NCBI GenBank assembly: GCA_958295835.1
Contig: OY282378.1
Span: forward strand, 2,939,694-3,003,693
From: an uncultured Gammaproteobacteria bacterium
Lineage (GTDB): Bacteria; Pseudomonadota; Gammaproteobacteria; HK1
Direction of reading: 5' to 3'
Length of the DNA: 64,000 nucleotides
This document shows positions 62,506 through 64,000 of this stretch, piece after piece (within the stretch, counting starts at the first letter, position 1; each line of letters begins with the position of its first letter). A model generated the notes under the pieces. It was not told the DNA's origin and searched no databases. It worked only from the letters and a program-made list of their open reading frames with translations. Position numbers and translations under genes: made by a program.

Positions 62506-63792
62506 GTGGCAACGATTGAAGGCATCAAGATCAGAAATTACCGGGTGTTGAAAGATATAACACTCGGAAAACTGCGGTATACATCAGACGATCAACCTTT
62601 GACTCCAATTACTGTTGTGCTCGGGAAAAACGGTGTTGGCAAAAGTTCTCTGTTCGATGCCTTCGGGTTTCTAGCGGATTGCCTGAAATTGGGTATAGAG
62701 GAGGCATGTGATGCCAGAGGGCGAGGTGGATTTGATCGTATTCGCTCTCAAGGGAGCGATGACTCGATTGGATTCGAGGTATGTTACAGAGAAGAACCGC
62801 AGGCCCAGCGTATTACATACCTTCTGTTGATCACAAAGGACGATTCGGGTCGTCCTCATGTCTTATGCGAGCTACTTCACCAGCACGCCCAGGAACAGGG
62901 AAGCGGTCTGTTCCTGTTTATGTATAAAGGCAAAGGACTTGCCTGGAAAGGAAACACAGGAGGAAAACGGGTTGATGGGGACGGGCTGACGGATCCAATT
63001 GGGCGGGCATTGTTTACCTTGATCAGTAAGGAATTAATCGGTGCGGAAGAATCAGAAACGGAACGTGTTGAAATTCAGGACAAACGCAAACTCAGTATCG
63101 CGACTCTCGGAGCCTTGAAGCAACATCCTCGGATAGCATCTTTCCGTCAGTTCATCGAAGGATGGTACTTGAGCTACTTCACCCCGGATGCCGCTCGCGG
63201 CCTGCCGCTGGCCGGCCCCCAAAAGCATCTGAACGTCCACGGAGACAACCTCGGCAACGTCGTCCAGTTCATGGAGCGTGAACATCCGGACAGATTCAAG
63301 GACGTCCTGACTCAGATCGCCGGGAAGGTCCCGGGTATCGACCGCATCGACACCCAAAATAGCCCGGACGGACGCTTGCTCCTGCGTTTCAACGACAAGG
63401 GCTTCACCGATCCATTCTACGCGCAGCAGATGTCCGACGGGACCTTGAAGATCTTCGCCTACCTGTTGATGCTGAACGATACATCGCCACCGCCGTTCAT
63501 CTGCATCGAAGAACCGGAGAACGGCCTGTATCACAAGCTGCTGGAAGTCCTGGTCGCCGAATTTCGCAACCGCGCCACGGGAGAAAAGGACACGCCGCAG
63601 ATTTTCGTGACCACACATCAGCCCTATCTCATCGATGCACTCAAGCCCGATGAAGTCTGGATTCTGGAAAAGGGCGAGGACGGCTTCGCGATCATCTCCC
63701 GAGCCAGCGACGATGACACCGTGAAGGCCATGGCGGATGAAGGATTGCCGCTTGGCGGTCTCTGGTACAGCGACTATTTCGACCGGAGATGA
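62506..63792 (+). CDS. ABC/RecF-like AAA ATPase (AAA_21 type), defence-associated
   Basis: The 428-residue ATPase has IKIRNYRVLKDI then Walker A VLGKNGVGKSSLF (about 39), a signature-like MSDGTLKIFAYLLML, Walker B CIEEPENGLY (about 332) and the His-loop FVTTHQPYLIDALKP. This is the layout of OLD/RloA-like and AAA_21 ATPases, which act with a nuclease partner. A DUF4276-like gene follows. GTG 62506 is 18 bp after the methylase stop. The N-terminal half is AT-richer than the C-terminal half, with a shift near 63170, so the gene is mosaic. Confidence 0.86.
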   Translation: MATIEGIKIRNYRVLKDITLGKLRYTSDDQPLTPITVVLGKNGVGKSSLFDAFGFLADCLKLGIEEACDARGRGGFDRIRSQGSDDSIGFEVCYREEPQAQRITYLLLITKDDSGRPHVLCELLHQHAQEQGSGLFLFMYKGKGLAWKGNTGGKRVDGDGLTDPIGRALFTLISKELIGAEESETERVEIQDKRKLSIATLGALKQHPRIASFRQFIEGWYLSYFTPDAARGLPLAGPQKHLNVHGDNLGNVVQFMEREHPDRFKDVLTQIAGKVPGIDRIDTQNSPDGRLLLRFNDKGFTDPFYAQQMSDGTLKIFAYLLMLNDTSPPPFICIEEPENGLYHKLLEVLVAEFRNRATGEKDTPQIFVTTHQPYLIDALKPDEVWILEKGEDGFAIISRASDDDTVKAMADEGLPLGGLWYSDYFDRR

Positions 63793-63796
63793 ACCG

Positions 63797-64000
63797 GTGC
63801 ATTTCGAAGTGCTGGTCGAAGACAGATCGGGACGCATTGCGCTCGACTGCATCATGGAGAAAATTCTCGGTGCGAACGGATCGGATCACTCCTGGGAAAT
63901 AATCAGCTACAAGGGCATCGGCCGCATACCAAAAGATCTGCGAGGGGTCACCGATCCGAGTAAGCGGATCCTTCTGGATCGATTACCCAAGATATTGCAA
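63797..64000 (+). CDS. DUF4276-like (TOPRIM-type) partner of the ATPase, cut by the window end
   Basis: The first 68 codons start FEVLVEDRSGRIALDCIMEK, similar to the strand-helix opening of DUF4276/TOPRIM-like proteins, where an early Glu (here in LVEDRSG) is part of the catalytic site. Such genes sit next to AAA ATPases in nuclease-type defence modules (RloA-RloB like). GTG 63797 lies 4 bp after the ATPase stop; an out-of-frame ATG at 63789 has no similarity. The product is incomplete, so the call is provisional. Confidence 0.6.
   Translation, partial: MHFEVLVEDRSGRIALDCIMEKILGANGSDHSWEIISYKGIGRIPKDLRGVTDPSKRILLDRLPKILQ

Noticed and set aside
1..64000. tRNA or rRNA genes and CRISPR arrays
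   Set aside because: No cloverleaf, rRNA stretch or regularly spaced direct repeat was noticed on reading; a tRNAscan or minced run would be decisive.

Overview
The window comes from a high-GC proteobacterium, most likely a gammaproteobacterium. This is an inference from the yidC-mnmE gene order followed by LPS genes, the Pho-box-controlled pst operon, and the style of the housekeeping genes; no rRNA or tRNA gene was seen that could place it better. The load of broken toxin-antitoxin genes, defence genes, dispersed palindromic repeats and a GDP-fucose/fucosyltransferase route would fit a host-associated or biofilm lifestyle, but that is speculation.

Layout. 1-3.0 kb: the 3' part of yidC and all of mnmE. 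3.1-11.6 kb: surface glycan genes (lipid A type acyltransferase, GT9 heptosyltransferase family, DUF6165, ManC, Gmd, GT10 fucosyltransferase, O-antigen ligase/polymerase, ELM1 family). 11.8-17.7 kb: an MtfA-type peptidase and a divergent pstSCAB operon with a clear tandem Pho box. 17.7-25.2 kb: a formate dehydrogenase alpha gene surrounded by its own broken copies, a PIN toxin-antitoxin pair, a HEPN-motif gene, BrnT/BrnA, a damaged ParE pair, and fragments of istB and brnT. 25.2-48.8 kb: metabolic genes: carbamoylase/nitrilase, SDR, two parts of an N-methylglutamate-synthase-like enzyme, GDP-fucose synthase, ThyA, an unusual ornithine carbamoyltransferase homologue, malonyl-CoA synthetase, sulfurtransferase, class III aminotransferase, a glutamine-synthetase-like (possibly gamma-glutamylmethylamide synthetase) gene, luciferase-like oxidoreductase, HisC, a divergent PEP carboxylase, and a DegT aminotransferase-desaturase pair. 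48.8-49.7 kb: transposase and leuC remnants.

49.7-64.0 kb is a layered defence island. The GC-rich frame is a SNF2-type helicase with a DUF3883-like tail, an MNT nucleotidyltransferase, a DUF1156 DNA methylase, an ABC/RecF-like ATPase and a DUF4276-like gene cut by the window end. This resembles the helicase-methylase-ATPase and DISARM-like anti-phage loci. Inside it sits a strikingly AT-rich block (about 54.47-59.44 kb) with a C5-cytosine methyltransferase and three tightly coupled genes (HD-domain protein, ORC/CDC6-like ATPase, an unrecognised 293-residue protein) and no recognisable nuclease. This block is the best candidate for a poorly described system. At its left edge a partial copy of the methylase is fused in frame to the first residues of a HEPN-like gene.

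A small palindromic repeat family occurs four times. Three copies are intergenic, next to metabolic genes, and the fourth lies in frame inside the SNF2 helicase gene.
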